DNA of 11,359 bases. Source: Euperipatoides rowelli. Lineage: Eukaryota > Onychophora > Udeonychophora > Euonychophora > Peripatopsidae. The notes beneath the pieces were generated by a model that made no database searches, was not told where the DNA came from, and was given only the letters and a program-made list of their open reading frames with translations. Within the stretch, counting starts at the first letter, position 1; each line of letters opens with the position of its first letter. The stretch is from the NCBI GenBank assembly GCA_003024985.2, contig PXIH01S0014835.1, one strand, 5' to 3'. Shown piece after piece: positions 1 through 7,270 of this stretch. The position numbers and the translations under genes are program-made.

Positions 1-530
1 AGGCTGAGTGGCTAAAAAGCTTACCATTGGCTGATTTTCTAGCCTAAAGAACAAATAAGAAATTTGCCTTTGTTTTAAGAAAATCCGTACGATCCTTTTG
101 CCCAACATAAAAGCCAGAACTTTCCATTATTCAGGAGAATTAGCCACGGTAACATACCCTGATCATCAGCCTGGGTTGTACCCAGTTTCATTATATATTC
201 CAGTCATGCCGTTGCCAAGATAAGACTGAGTCGGCTTATCTTCCATTAGCCTACAGTGAGGCATAAAAATTTAAGCTTAGCTAAGATAGCAGCCAGTCCT
301 TGGCTTACTAAGATATACTTGCCCAAGTATAAGTACAAAGCCGTGCTAAGCCCTTGTCCTTCCCCTTATCCTATAAGTTAGGGAGTGATAAGGTTTTCCA
401 CAGTAGCAGCCGAACCAGAAGAAGACGTCTCCAACGTATGACCGGTCGGTAAGCCATAAGTCTTTTTACTGCCATCATTATTCTTGTCCATTACAAATCT
501 AGTGTAAAGCACGCACACATTTCGTTGTGT
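1..530. other. GC-richer, palindrome-rich segment of unknown origin
   Basis: This stretch is visibly less AT-rich than what follows and is dense in short perfect stem-loops. Examples are CTGGGT-TGT-ACCCAG (171-185), AAGATAAG/CTTATCTT (217-224 with 235-242), the palindrome CTTAGCTAAG, ATACTTG-CC-CAAGTAT near 315-330, CCTTATC/GATAAGG around 364-392, AGACGTCT and GACCGGTC near 425-450, and CACACA/TGTGTG around 515-530. No long frame is open on either strand. It could be a decayed transposon or an old structured transcript; I could not match it to a family. AT-rich sequence takes over abruptly at about 540. Confidence 0.35.
378..491 (-). other. Small minus-strand open frame, 37 codons, doubtful
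   Basis: On the minus strand an ATG at 491 opens 37 codons ending in TAA at 380-378. The peptide begins MDKNNDGSKKTYG and ends ATVENLITP. It is rich in Ser, Thr, Lys and Gly and has normal-looking codons. Beyond the stop the same frame continues towards coordinate 70 with further open pieces of about 35-42 codons separated by single stops, so this may be the worn 5' end of a longer coding sequence, for example from a transposon. The stop density is not clearly below chance, so I do not call it a gene. Confidence 0.15.
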
Positions 531-794
531 GTTTCTAAAATGAGCTCATACTATTTATTATATTTGTGTATAAGGAATATTGTCATACTATATTTTATTC
601 CAAATTATATTATAATAATTGTTGCTAATACCTGTATCTCATAATAAACCATTTTTCAAATGTACATTTTGTTTCCTAGTCTTTTTGTGCCTGATTGCCA
701 TATCTGACAGCCTGGGGTTTCACGGGGTAATATTCCATCATTCCCAACTCATTTCTCTCATAAGAATGATCTATAAAGGCACATCACTTATAAG
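531..794. other. AT-rich spacer, no gene seen
   Basis: Bases 531-650 are almost pure A+T. Bases 670-790 are more balanced, but the plus-strand frame there (opening near 619 and running on into the element at 795) has no recognisable content and crosses the element boundary, so it is treated as a chance frame. No splice-flanked exon or RNA gene was seen. Confidence 0.5.
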
Positions 795-805
795 CAGTGT
801 TGTAG

Positions 806-980
806 TCAAGACCTGTAATCTCAAGACCAAGGCCAAGACCACTGGGTTCTAGACCAAGGCCAAGATCAAGGCTGTTGGTTTCAATAACAAGGCCACAGTC
901 AAGACCATATGGTCCAAGAGATCATGGCCAAGACTGAGACCATTCAGTTCAGGATAAGATCAAGACCAAAGCAATATAAT
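806..980. repeat. Left subterminal degenerate repeats (CAAGACC/CAAGGCC)
   Basis: Irregular copies of CAAGACC, CAAGGCC and CAAGATC recur every 6-25 bp across this stretch. The 18-mer CAAGGCCAAGATCAAGGC at 855-872 recurs exactly, in the same orientation, at 2544-2561 in the right-hand array, which links the two ends. The repeats sit directly inside the CAGTGTTGTAGTC terminus. Confidence 0.7.
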
Positions 981-1542
981 AAATAAACATTTATATTTTT
1001 AAAGAACAAATAATAAACTTAATTAGGCCTGCATGGGTTAATTATATTTAATGTATACTAAGTCAGATAGTATTTGATCACCCAAACGGGCTCTAAGAGG
1101 GTGCATAAAACACCATTGCTAAAAACACTTTCAACAGCAGCAGATGTTGCTGGGATGCAGAATAATATCCTGACAATTTGTATTTGTACTATTATGAACT
1201 GCACTTTATACACCAAGGGAAACGGTTATTCTATTTTTATTATATAAAATGATTATTCTACCTTTGAAAATGCAATGGAAAGTTCCATTTTCTTTTGCCA
1301 CATTCTCGAAGATCTATTAAAATGTGATATATTGCATTTCTTTTCTAAAATAAAAACCCATTATATTACAAATTTCAATTTAAAATTAAAAATATTGTCT
1401 TTAAAAAAAAATTTGACTTTAGCTGAAAAGTTATTTATTTTAGAAAATAGACGGCAAATCCTTTTTAATGAATTTGTTCATCCCGTTATGATAACTTTAA
1501 ACTGTAATATGCTAGGTCGGGCAAACAATATTACAGCGACTT

Positions 1543-1555
1543 CCCCCTCCCCCCT
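1543..1555. repeat. C5TC6T tract
   Basis: A CCCCCTCCCCCCT tract stands out in otherwise AT-rich sequence. Closely similar tracts occur at 4048-4062 and 4333-4344 inside the piggyBac-type element. The complementary strand is G-rich, but it has too few separate runs for a classical four-run quadruplex. Confidence 0.5.
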
Positions 1556-2128
1556 GGCTACGAGCTGAGTTAACCTCTTAACCAACCATTTATTTTGAAA
1601 AAATATGTCCAAAAACCGACTATTTTTTTTTTTTTTAATGCTTTTATATTGCTAAAAATGGAAGTATTTATAGTTTTTTTTTTTAAAAAGCTACTGTAAA
1701 GAAATTATTTTTCTATAGAATATTGCCCAAATTAACTAGTTTTTTTTTATACAAAAACAAAATAAACATTTCCTTCAAAATATTTACAAACTAGATAAAA
1801 ACAAAGTCAAAACATGTCGATGACTGCCTGGTACATTGGTCCCATGTTTATGGCTACAGACCAGTCTGTGTTAAGGTTAGGATCGTGCTAAGAACTTGTT
1901 GACCCCAGAGTACTGGTTCAAAGCACGGTAGTGATAAAAAACAAGTGAATGTATATTATTATCATGACACATAAGAAATAATATATTTTAGATTGATTCA
2001 AATAAATTATTTTATTTTTAAAACATTTGATCAAGTTAACTTGTAACTCTTAATAATATTGAATTAAATTAAAAAAAAATTAAAGTAATAATAAATATGA
2101 TAAATAAAGGGTTAAAATAAAATGCAGA

Positions 2129-2173
2129 ATAACATTGCATGCACTTGCTGTACATACAAGAATGCATTGTTAT
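2129..2173. repeat. Hairpin, 45 nt
   Basis: ATAACATTGCAT (2129-2140) pairs with ATGCATTGTTAT (2162-2173) with one mismatch. An inner CTTG/CAAG stem (2144-2147 with 2157-2160) closes a 9-nt loop. A second hairpin begins only 2 nt further on. Both lie inside the 795-2661 candidate element. Confidence 0.6.
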
Positions 2174-2175
2174 GT

Positions 2176-2218
2176 TTAGAACAATAAGTTTTACTATATA
2201 TTTGGATTATTGTTCTAA
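2176..2218. repeat. Perfect 12-bp inverted repeat
   Basis: TTAGAACAATAA (2176-2187) is the exact reverse complement of TTATTGTTCTAA (2207-2218), with a 19-nt loop. It lies next to the hairpin at 2129-2173, so the pair would form a tandem stem-loop on either strand. Confidence 0.65.
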
Positions 2219-2485
2219 TGGTTATGTAGTTTATTACAAGTTAGTATTAAAACTAGTTGCTTTCTGTTATATCTGAAAAAATATCGTTTTTAGCAAAATT
2301 TAACAAATCTAAGTATTATTTTCAATTAATATTCAAAACATTATTGCTTTCACTTCATTTTCTGATTTTTTTTTTTTTAAAAAAAAATGAAATTTTCGAT
2401 TGTAACCTTGATTTAGCTGATACTTCGTGATAATGTTATTTTACTATAAATTTTAATTAAATGGTGATTTAGATATTAAAATTCA
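2219..2485. other. AT-rich interior with T13A9 tract
   Basis: Nothing coding is visible. A run of 13 T followed directly by 9 A (2366-2387) is flanked by TTCATTTT and AAAATGAA words that could fold back on each other. Confidence 0.5.
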
Positions 2486-2650
2486 GAGGCCAAGAGCAAA
2501 TAAACTGGTAAGCCAAGACAGAGTCCATGTTCTAATAAAATTTCAAGGCCAAGATCAAGGCCTACAGTTTTTTATACAAGACCATTGCCAGACCAAGGCC
2601 AAGTTCTATTGGTCTCGAGAGCGCTCGAGGCCAAGACCTGGCCTCGAGGA
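2486..2650. repeat. Right subterminal degenerate repeats
   Basis: Words such as CAAGGCCAAGATCAAGGC (2544-2561), AGACCAAGGCCAAG near 2592 and GAGGCCAAGACC near 2627 match the left array. They lie in the same orientation even though the outermost 13 bp are inverted. Two or three CTCGAG hexamers occur at about 2614-2648, around GAGCGCTC. Confidence 0.7.
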
Positions 2651-2797
2651 CTACAACACTGCATATACTGTAAGTGGACAGGATCAAATGGTTCTGTCAG
2701 CCAGGTTCTATTGGATCTGGTGAGCAGGATATTTATTTTTCTCTAAGTCAGGTTCAGTTGTAAGCAATAAGAATCCAGATTAAATTAGTTTATATTT

Positions 2798-2860
2798 ATG
2801 ATTTATCTTGAGATAGAATAGTGTTCAAAAATGAACAAGAACACTATCAAGACAAATCAT
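2798..2860. repeat. 63-nt imperfect hairpin A
   Basis: ATGATTTATCTTGA (2798-2811) pairs with TCAAGACAAATCAT (2847-2860) with one mismatch, and TAGTGTTC (2819-2826) pairs perfectly with GAACACTA (2839-2846). A 7-nt one-sided bulge (2812-2818) separates the two stems and the loop is 12 nt. Size and shape recall a short miRNA precursor or a foldback element; the sequence alone cannot decide. Confidence 0.6.
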
Positions 2861-2904
2861 TACTGATGCGAGACAAGAATGAATAGGCTTATGACATATA
2901 TACC

Positions 2905-3040
2905 TGCACTGTGTATATTATATACTGTATAGTACTGTATATACACTATTCACACATATGGTTATATTTATTGTATATACAGTACCCTGTATACAATATA
3001 CAAGATACAGTATATATTTATAGTATATACTGTACATGGG
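2905..3040. repeat. TACTGTATA/TATACAGTA palindromic block
   Basis: This block is built from TATACTGTATA and its reverse complement. The best pair is GTACTGTATATACA (2932-2945) with TGTATATACAGTAC (2972-2985), a perfect 14-bp inverted repeat with a 26-nt loop. Six TACWGTA heptamers fall here. It is low in complexity and likely to be unstable or cruciform-forming; no gene is visible. Confidence 0.7.
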
Positions 3041-3303
3041 CTTATACTATCCTTAAGTAGGTTAATTCCCAAGAATGCAATAGGAAACTAGCTTGATAAT
3101 AGGTCAATTATGAAGGAATATTGAACACCATAGCAATTATTTTTAGAAAACAAACGATTACGCTAATGTAGGAAAGCTAGCCAGGGTTTGATTCATTAAA
3201 TTATAATTTCTACAATAAGTTTGGCAATATTACTCAGCTGTGTTGAGCAAGAAATGTTTGCACCAATTAAAAATATTTGGTTTATACAATAATCACAATA
3301 ACG
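3041..3303. other. AT-rich spacer, nothing recognised
   Basis: No open frame with splice sites, no repeat and no RNA gene could be supported here. If the gene model is right, this lies beyond the 3' end of the minus-strand gene. Confidence 0.4.
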
Positions 3304-3328
3304 CTTTGAAACAATTGTTGTTTCAAAG
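3304..3328. repeat. Perfect 10-bp hairpin
   Basis: CTTTGAAACA (3304-3313), loop attgt and TGTTTCAAAG (3319-3328) form a perfect stem. The pairing extends imperfectly outwards through CACAATA (3294-3300) and TATTTGTG (3334-3341). It lies about 30-50 nt beyond the minus-strand AATAAA at 3360-3355, in the zone where cleavage and downstream elements would be expected. Confidence 0.6.
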
Positions 3329-3354
3329 TGTGATATTTGTGCTTCCGCAATAAT

Positions 3355-3360
3355 TTTATT
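3355..3360 (-). promoter_or_regulatory. Candidate poly(A) signal AATAAA
   Basis: On the minus strand the context reads GTCTCACAATAAAATTATT. It lies about 100 nt downstream of the stop codon of the candidate last exon at 3507-3463. AATAAA is frequent by chance in DNA this AT-rich, so its support depends on the exon model. Confidence 0.25.
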
Positions 3361-3462
3361 GTGAGACACATACATCAGTGTGTAATCAAATTCATAGAAG
3401 GCATGACTTTTTCTTTAACTTCCACATTGGCAACATTTTCTCACCTTCTCTAAGATTTTACC

Positions 3463-3507
3463 TTATAGTGTCAGCACATTGATAGCCATTCTACTACAAT
3501 ATTTCTC
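3463..3507 (-). CDS. Candidate terminal coding exon, weak
   Basis: On the minus strand an acceptor TTTTCTGTAG ends at 3508. The following frame, taken in phase 0 as the previous exon requires, reads EKYCSRMAINVLTL and then TAA (3465-3463). An AATAAA follows about 100 nt later, giving a plausible coding end plus 3' UTR. Against it, the open part is only 14 codons and its composition says little. Another strong acceptor at 5271 would also allow a short ending, after five codons. I regard this as one of several possible endings of the gene represented by 5515-5465. Confidence 0.25.
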   Translation of the reverse strand, partial: EKYCSRMAINVLTL

Positions 3508-3899
3508 CTACAGAAAATTTATTTATCACAAAGATAAAAGACAACATCAATATGTCAATGTAAAAGTAGATTACTTAAGACAAAACTTTTATAACTATCT
3601 CTGTTCATTAAATATGTCGCTCTTGTATAGCGAGTGTTGAATTTTTTAATATATTCCTTATTGCCCAATTTAATTTTGTTTTATTTGAATCAAAAATGTA
3701 TACCGGAAAATACCAATTGTAATTTTTTTATTAAAATATAAATAAATGTCAGTTTTTTTTTTTTTTTTTTTAAATTATTATCTTCAGTCTTTTGTTTTTA
3801 ATCATTGGTGTCGGTCTAGACTTAAATGTAGAATTTTTCTAACTGAAATCTTGGGCAAAATGCTCGCGGACAGCCAGCCATTACGCCCAAAACAATACT
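3508..3899. other. AT-rich sequence with a T19 run
   Basis: No gene was seen. A run of 19 T at 3753-3771 reads as A19 on the minus strand and could be the tail of an old retroposed copy inserted in minus orientation, but no body for it was recognised. The plus-strand frame at 3746-3955 runs through this homopolymer and into the piggyBac-type element, so it is not a gene. Confidence 0.45.
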
Positions 3900-3903
3900 T
3901 TAA

Positions 3904-4384
3904 CCCTAGAATTACTAAAGGGTGGTACAAAGTAACCCACCTTATCAGTCAATAAATGGTAGCCTTACTATATTCATATTGTTTTTATTAAAAATCTAAG
4001 TCCTTATTGCATTTAGGTAACTCTAAACTTTAGTGAACATAAAATTACCCCCTCCCCCTCCCTAGTAATAGTAAGGGATATGTTTTAGTTTACAATTAAA
4101 TACACCACCTCCAAGAGTGATAAGAAAAAAATAGTAAAAAACCACAATTATATCTTTAGTAGAAAACACAGCAAAAATCAAACATTTGTCAAAAATGTTG
4201 AAATCCAAACACAAATGTTTTTTTATTGTTGTTACATAATTTCAAATTATTTTAATGCTAACTAGCCTATTTCAGAACATGCCCTACTAAATATAGGGTA
4301 TTCATAAACTAAAATCTTGGTCGACAAATTCACCCCCTCCCCCTATTAATCAAAGCAATGGATTTTCCCGTAGTAATTCTAGGG
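3904..4384. mobile_element. piggyBac-type MITE, 481 bp, with TTAA target duplication
   Basis: The left end CCCTAGAATTACTA (3904-3917) and right end TAGTAATTCTAGGG (4371-4384) are perfect 14-bp inverted repeats. Each is flanked outside by TTAA (3900-3903 and 4385-4388). A CCCTAGA-like terminus with TTAA duplication is the hallmark of the piggyBac superfamily. The 481-bp interior has no transposase, so the copy is non-autonomous and would have needed enzyme from elsewhere. Inside are two C-rich tracts, 4048-4062 and 4333-4344, and ACTAAATATAGGG-like words. Intact ends and target sites suggest a fairly recent insertion compared with the LINE remnant. Orientation cannot be assigned. Confidence 0.88.
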
Positions 4385-4388
4385 TTAA

Positions 4389-5464
4389 TGCATTTCTTTA
4401 AATAATATCCACAGATATTTAGTATTTTTTTTTCTTTCTTGCCCAATATTTTTTGTTATATTTTATTCTACATCAGTAAAATTATTAAAAATGTTGCAAA
4501 AAAAGGCAGTAATTATATTAGTTTTAGGTACAGTATGTTCTTCTAGTCAGCTAGTGGCTGTTCCAAAAAATGGCTAATTTTTTTCCTTATATATTTTGAT
4601 GTTGACAATTGTATTTTTCAAATATTGCTTAGCTGTAGAATGCTAAATTTATATTATCTCTCAATCAATACTAAATAATATTTACATAGTTTTTTATAGT
4701 TATATTCTGTATATATTAAATATATGGATATTAAGTCTGTCAAGGTTTGTGTACCAATAATTAAAGAAAGGTTCATAAACATCAAAGCGAGTGTCTTTTG
4801 GACTTTAGGTCTCGAGGAAATATTTTTCCTCCAAATAATCCATGGAGAAAAAGTTTAAAGTCCACGATAGGAGACAAAACGAAAGATAAATTATAGCAAT
4901 GCCTACTGCTAGATACATAATTGTTGCTGGGATCAGATTGCAACAGAAAACCTCAACCCTTATTACTGTAAGTGATGGAATAAATTTAAAAATAAAACTA
5001 ATTTTCTAAGATGACCATCAATGTAAATACACAATAATAAGACTATTTTGTAAAATACCATTTATCAAATTATAATAAACGGGCAAAAATAAATGCTACT
5101 CTTGATAATACTGTAAATATGGTTAAAAAATTTACAGAATAAAAATAAAAATTGACTTTATAGTTGTATAATGAGTTCACAGAATATACTGTACATTATA
5201 ATATTCAATATCGTAAAACTTTTATAAAAGAGAAATTTCTGATGCAGTACATTTAATTAATTGTAATTGACTGGAATAAAATAAGTCAGACTTAATCAGC
5301 TAAGATTGTTATTTATTATTCATTAAATTTATTTATAAAAAAAAATTAATGTGGTTAATATAAAATTAATACATTTAAGCTAGCAAAACCTCATAATTAA
5401 AAAATTAGTTTTATTTAATAAGAAAATGGTGTTAGTAAAAAAAATTCCCATATTTTTCTCTTAC
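4389..5464. other. AT-rich non-coding stretch, probably intron
   Basis: No coding signal or known repeat was recognised. The only ordered feature is the fold at 4800-4863. If the host gene ends at 3463, this is its last intron. Confidence 0.45.
4800..4863. repeat. 64-nt branched hairpin
   Basis: An outer perfect stem GGACTTTA (4800-4807) / TAAAGTCC (4856-4863) encloses an inner perfect stem GAGGAAA (4814-4820) / TTTCCTC (4825-4831) with a 4-nt loop. A competing CTCCA/TGGAG pairing lies beside the inner stem. The layout is loosely multi-branched, but it lacks tRNA box A and box B sequences. Confidence 0.5.
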
Positions 5465-5515
5465 CTTTGGATCGAGAGTATGTAAACGTAAACAAACATC
5501 AGCAGACCATTCACG
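5465..5515 (-). CDS. Internal coding exon, 51 nt, unidentified protein
   Basis: On the minus strand the acceptor TTCTCTTCTTTTTAG ends at 5516 and the donor AAG|GTAAGAG starts at 5464; both are close to consensus. The 51 nt between them are 17 full codons reading REWSADVCLRLHTLDPK. A second frame (VNGLLMFVYVYILSIQ) is also open, but the first agrees in phase with the only open frame of the exon at 10152-10079 and has more GNN-type codons. I do not recognise the protein. A perfect 11-bp inverted repeat (5552-5597) lies in the upstream intron just before the polypyrimidine tract. Length is a multiple of three, so skipping would keep the frame. Confidence 0.6.
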
Positions 5516-5551
5516 CTAAAAAGAAGAGAATCAATTTTGTAAAGAGAAAAA

Positions 5552-5597
5552 AATCTTGTGTTACCAAGTCTATTAGAATATGTCAAAACACAAGATT
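5552..5597. repeat. Perfect 11-bp inverted repeat near a splice acceptor
   Basis: AATCTTGTGTT (5552-5562) and AACACAAGATT (5587-5597) are exact reverse complements around a 24-nt loop. The repeat starts 37 nt from the exon at 5515-5465, on its acceptor side, so a fold in the pre-mRNA would lie close to the branch-point region. Confidence 0.6.
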
Positions 5598-5753
5598 GAA
5601 AAAAAGGCAAATATTGTTTTTAGAGTACATCTAAAAGTTATAAACAGAATTTGATCATAGTTTATAATAGACACGGTATATAGTTTCATTATTATTATTA
5701 ACAAAAAGTGATAGAAATAATCTTCACTGTATTTATTTGGTTCTACTCTATAT

Positions 5754-6420
5754 CTAAAAATCGTCTAAATAAGCTAAATTTCCATCAAGCAGTCTTTTAA
5801 ATGAATTGACATCTTTAGCCTCCATCATTATCCTTGGGAAGCTTATATCATATTTTTGTTACCCTAACACTAAAGTAATTCTTTCTCACATACGTTCGAC
5901 ATTGCTCTATTGCCATTTTTTTTTGTGTTCTTGTAATAGTTTCCCCTTTGTTTTAACAGGTTATTGCCATACATATTCTCTTTATTTAGAAAGCATAAAT
6001 AATGTCATATCTAGTCTTGCGTTGAATTGGAGTATATAAATTTAATATATTTAATCTCTATATAATTTTTATTGTATAGTCCCGAGACCTTTTTGGTTAT
6101 TTGGTCAATACTTGACTTTTTATACGAAATGGCAGTATTGCAATAATCATCTATGGGCATTGTGTAAGTTTGTAGAATATTCTAAATATCTCAAGTGTTC
6201 TTAAAATTGACATTTTTTTGTTTTATCATTACAGCTATTGGTTTTGCATGAAGGTCAAATTTTAATTGATTATCTATTACAATCCCCAGAGCTACGTGAT
6301 GGTTAATCATTTTTAATTCACATTTATCAATTGAGAAGTGTACCAAACAAGAAAACTACCAATACCATATGCTATGTGTTGGTCATCTGCATATTAGTAT
6401 AAAAAATTAAAATGGATTGC
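5754..6420 (-). mobile_element. LINE reverse-transcriptase 3' remnant, frameshifted
   Basis: Conserved pieces of a non-LTR retrotransposon polymerase appear in the right order on the minus strand. They are YADD of the catalytic core (6393-6382), LGIVIDNQLKFDLH (about 6289-6248), DYCNTAISYKKSSIDQ (6148 downwards), RTYVRKNYFSVRV (5898-5860), KLPKD, then VNSFKRLLDG (5810-5781) and a stop TAG at 5756-5754. The LGxxID...F..H and DYCN blocks and the R-x-FS-x-RV...W..LP tail are typical of CR1/L2/Jockey-like ORF2 C-termini. The copy is dead: frames change between YADD and LGIVID and again after KLPKD, a TGA (5850-5848) replaces the usual Trp after FSVRV, and stops lie at about 6220-6200. The 5' part is absent or unrecognisable; the 3' UTR below 5754 is not delimited. 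It lies in the same orientation as the host gene, inside its large intron. Confidence 0.78.
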
Positions 6421-6691
6421 GAGAGACATCGAGTTATCACAATCCGATACTTATAAAATATTAAAATCATTATAGTGAATTAGACCACTATGCTAATACA
6501 ATAAAGTTGCAATGGAACAAAATAAAAAGTAAATGATAAACTAAAATGTTCTAATCCTTACAGCCTATGATATTTATTATGTAGAATACAGCATATGGGC
6601 ATCATTTCAGATAAATGCGCCATCATGCAACTTTAGCACAATATGATTTTAAATAAATTTGTATACATTTTGTAGGTTTTTTTGTGCATTT
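6421..6691. other. Intronic AT-rich stretch, nothing recognised
   Basis: This lies upstream of the YADD motif of the LINE remnant. The adjacent minus-strand reading (SLAIHFNFLY just before YADD) may belong to the same polymerase, but nothing further upstream could be aligned by eye. Confidence 0.35.
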
Positions 6692-7270
6692 AAAGGATCT
6701 ACAGTATATAATAGAGTAGAAATGGTTTGATACTCCTCAACCACTCATCCTAGCACAATGTTTGATTTATTGAAAGCCCTACTAAAGCAGATCTATATAA
6801 GAGTAGAAAGGTCTGTATATTGTAAAGTTTGCAACTCGACCACTAATCCTAGTGCAATGATGTTTGATTTACCTGAAAGTCCTGAGTAGAAATGTCTGTA
6901 TATTGGTAAGATTTGATACTCCTCAACTAATCATCCTAGCAGAATGAAGTTTGATTTACTTGAAAACCCTGCTAAAACAGATCTATATAAGAGTAGAAAT
7001 ATCTGTATATTGGTAAGGCTTGCTACTACTCAACCAATCATCCTAGCACACTGATGTTTGATTAATTTGAAAACCTTGCTAAAGCAGATCTACAGTATGT
7101 CTCCTCAACCACTCATCCTAGTGTAATGATGTTTGATTTACTTGAAAGCAGTGATAAAGCAGATCTATATAATAAAAGAGTAGAACTGTCTGTATATTAG
7201 TAAGCTTTGATACCTCTCAATCACTCATCCTAGCACAATGATTCACTTGACCGCCTTTCTAAAACAGATC
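6692..7270. repeat. Degenerate tandem array, unit about 105 bp, 6 copies plus partial
   Basis: Units begin near 6726, 6828, 6912, 7019, 7098 and 7206, after a partial unit at 6692-6725. Each shares TTTGATACTCCTCAACCACT, CATCCTAGCACAATGATG, TTTGATTTACTTGAAA, AAAGCAGATCTATATAA and GAGTAGAAATGTCTGTATAT blocks in that order. Spacings are about 102, 84, 107, 79 and 108 bp. The short units carry deletions: unit 2 lacks the AAAGCAGATCTATATAA part, unit 4 lacks the GTAGAAATGTCTG part, and the last unit lacks the middle. It is a minisatellite-like array with no coding content. The plus-strand frame that starts at 7238 begins inside the last unit and is not a gene. Confidence 0.88.

Larger units (their letters stand above)
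795..2661. mobile_element. Candidate non-autonomous DNA transposon with CAGTGTTGTAGTC ends
   Basis: CAGTGTTGTAGTC at 795-807 is mirrored exactly by GACTACAACACTG at 2649-2661, a 13-bp perfect terminal inverted repeat 1867 bp apart. Just inside each end lie arrays of CAAGRCC/CAAGGCC words (about 806-980 and 2486-2650), as expected for subterminal repeats. The CAGTGTTG start resembles the CAG-type ends of hAT elements. The 8 bp outside each end, cttataag and catatact, agree at 5 of 8 positions, so an 8-bp target duplication is weak or decayed. The interior is very AT-rich and holds no transposase I can recognise; the plus-strand frame at 1275-1568 looks spurious. Alternatively, two short related elements may lie in opposite orientation. 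Confidence 0.45.

Noticed and set aside
25-43. A 19-nt minus-strand micro-exon with a good acceptor (TTGTTCTTTAG) and donor (ATG|GTAAGC).
   Set aside because: It is phase-compatible with 5515-5465 but so short that such splice-site pairs arise by chance, and no further exon is visible.
1-80. GGCTGAGTGGCTAA near 2-15 resembles a tRNA-Leu/Ser box A.
   Set aside because: No GGTTCRA-type box B and no cloverleaf follow within 100 bp, so neither a tRNA nor a tRNA-derived SINE can be supported.
1275-1568. 97-codon plus-strand frame inside the candidate transposon.
   Set aside because: Low-complexity, Lys/Leu/Phe-rich content typical of translated AT-rich DNA. KNLTLAEKLFILE faintly recalls a pogo-like DNA-binding helix, but nothing else supports a transposase.
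1810-1940. Slightly GC-richer island with GGTTCAAAGC near 1916, considered as a SINE box B.
   Set aside because: No box A at the right distance and no A-rich tail with flanking duplication; only the small hairpin ACAGAC-CA-GTCTGT was seen.
3746-3955. 69-codon plus-strand frame.
   Set aside because: It begins in a T19 run and crosses the left end of the piggyBac-type MITE.
5806-6039. 77-codon plus-strand frame.
   Set aside because: It is the antisense shadow of the LINE polymerase remnant on the minus strand.
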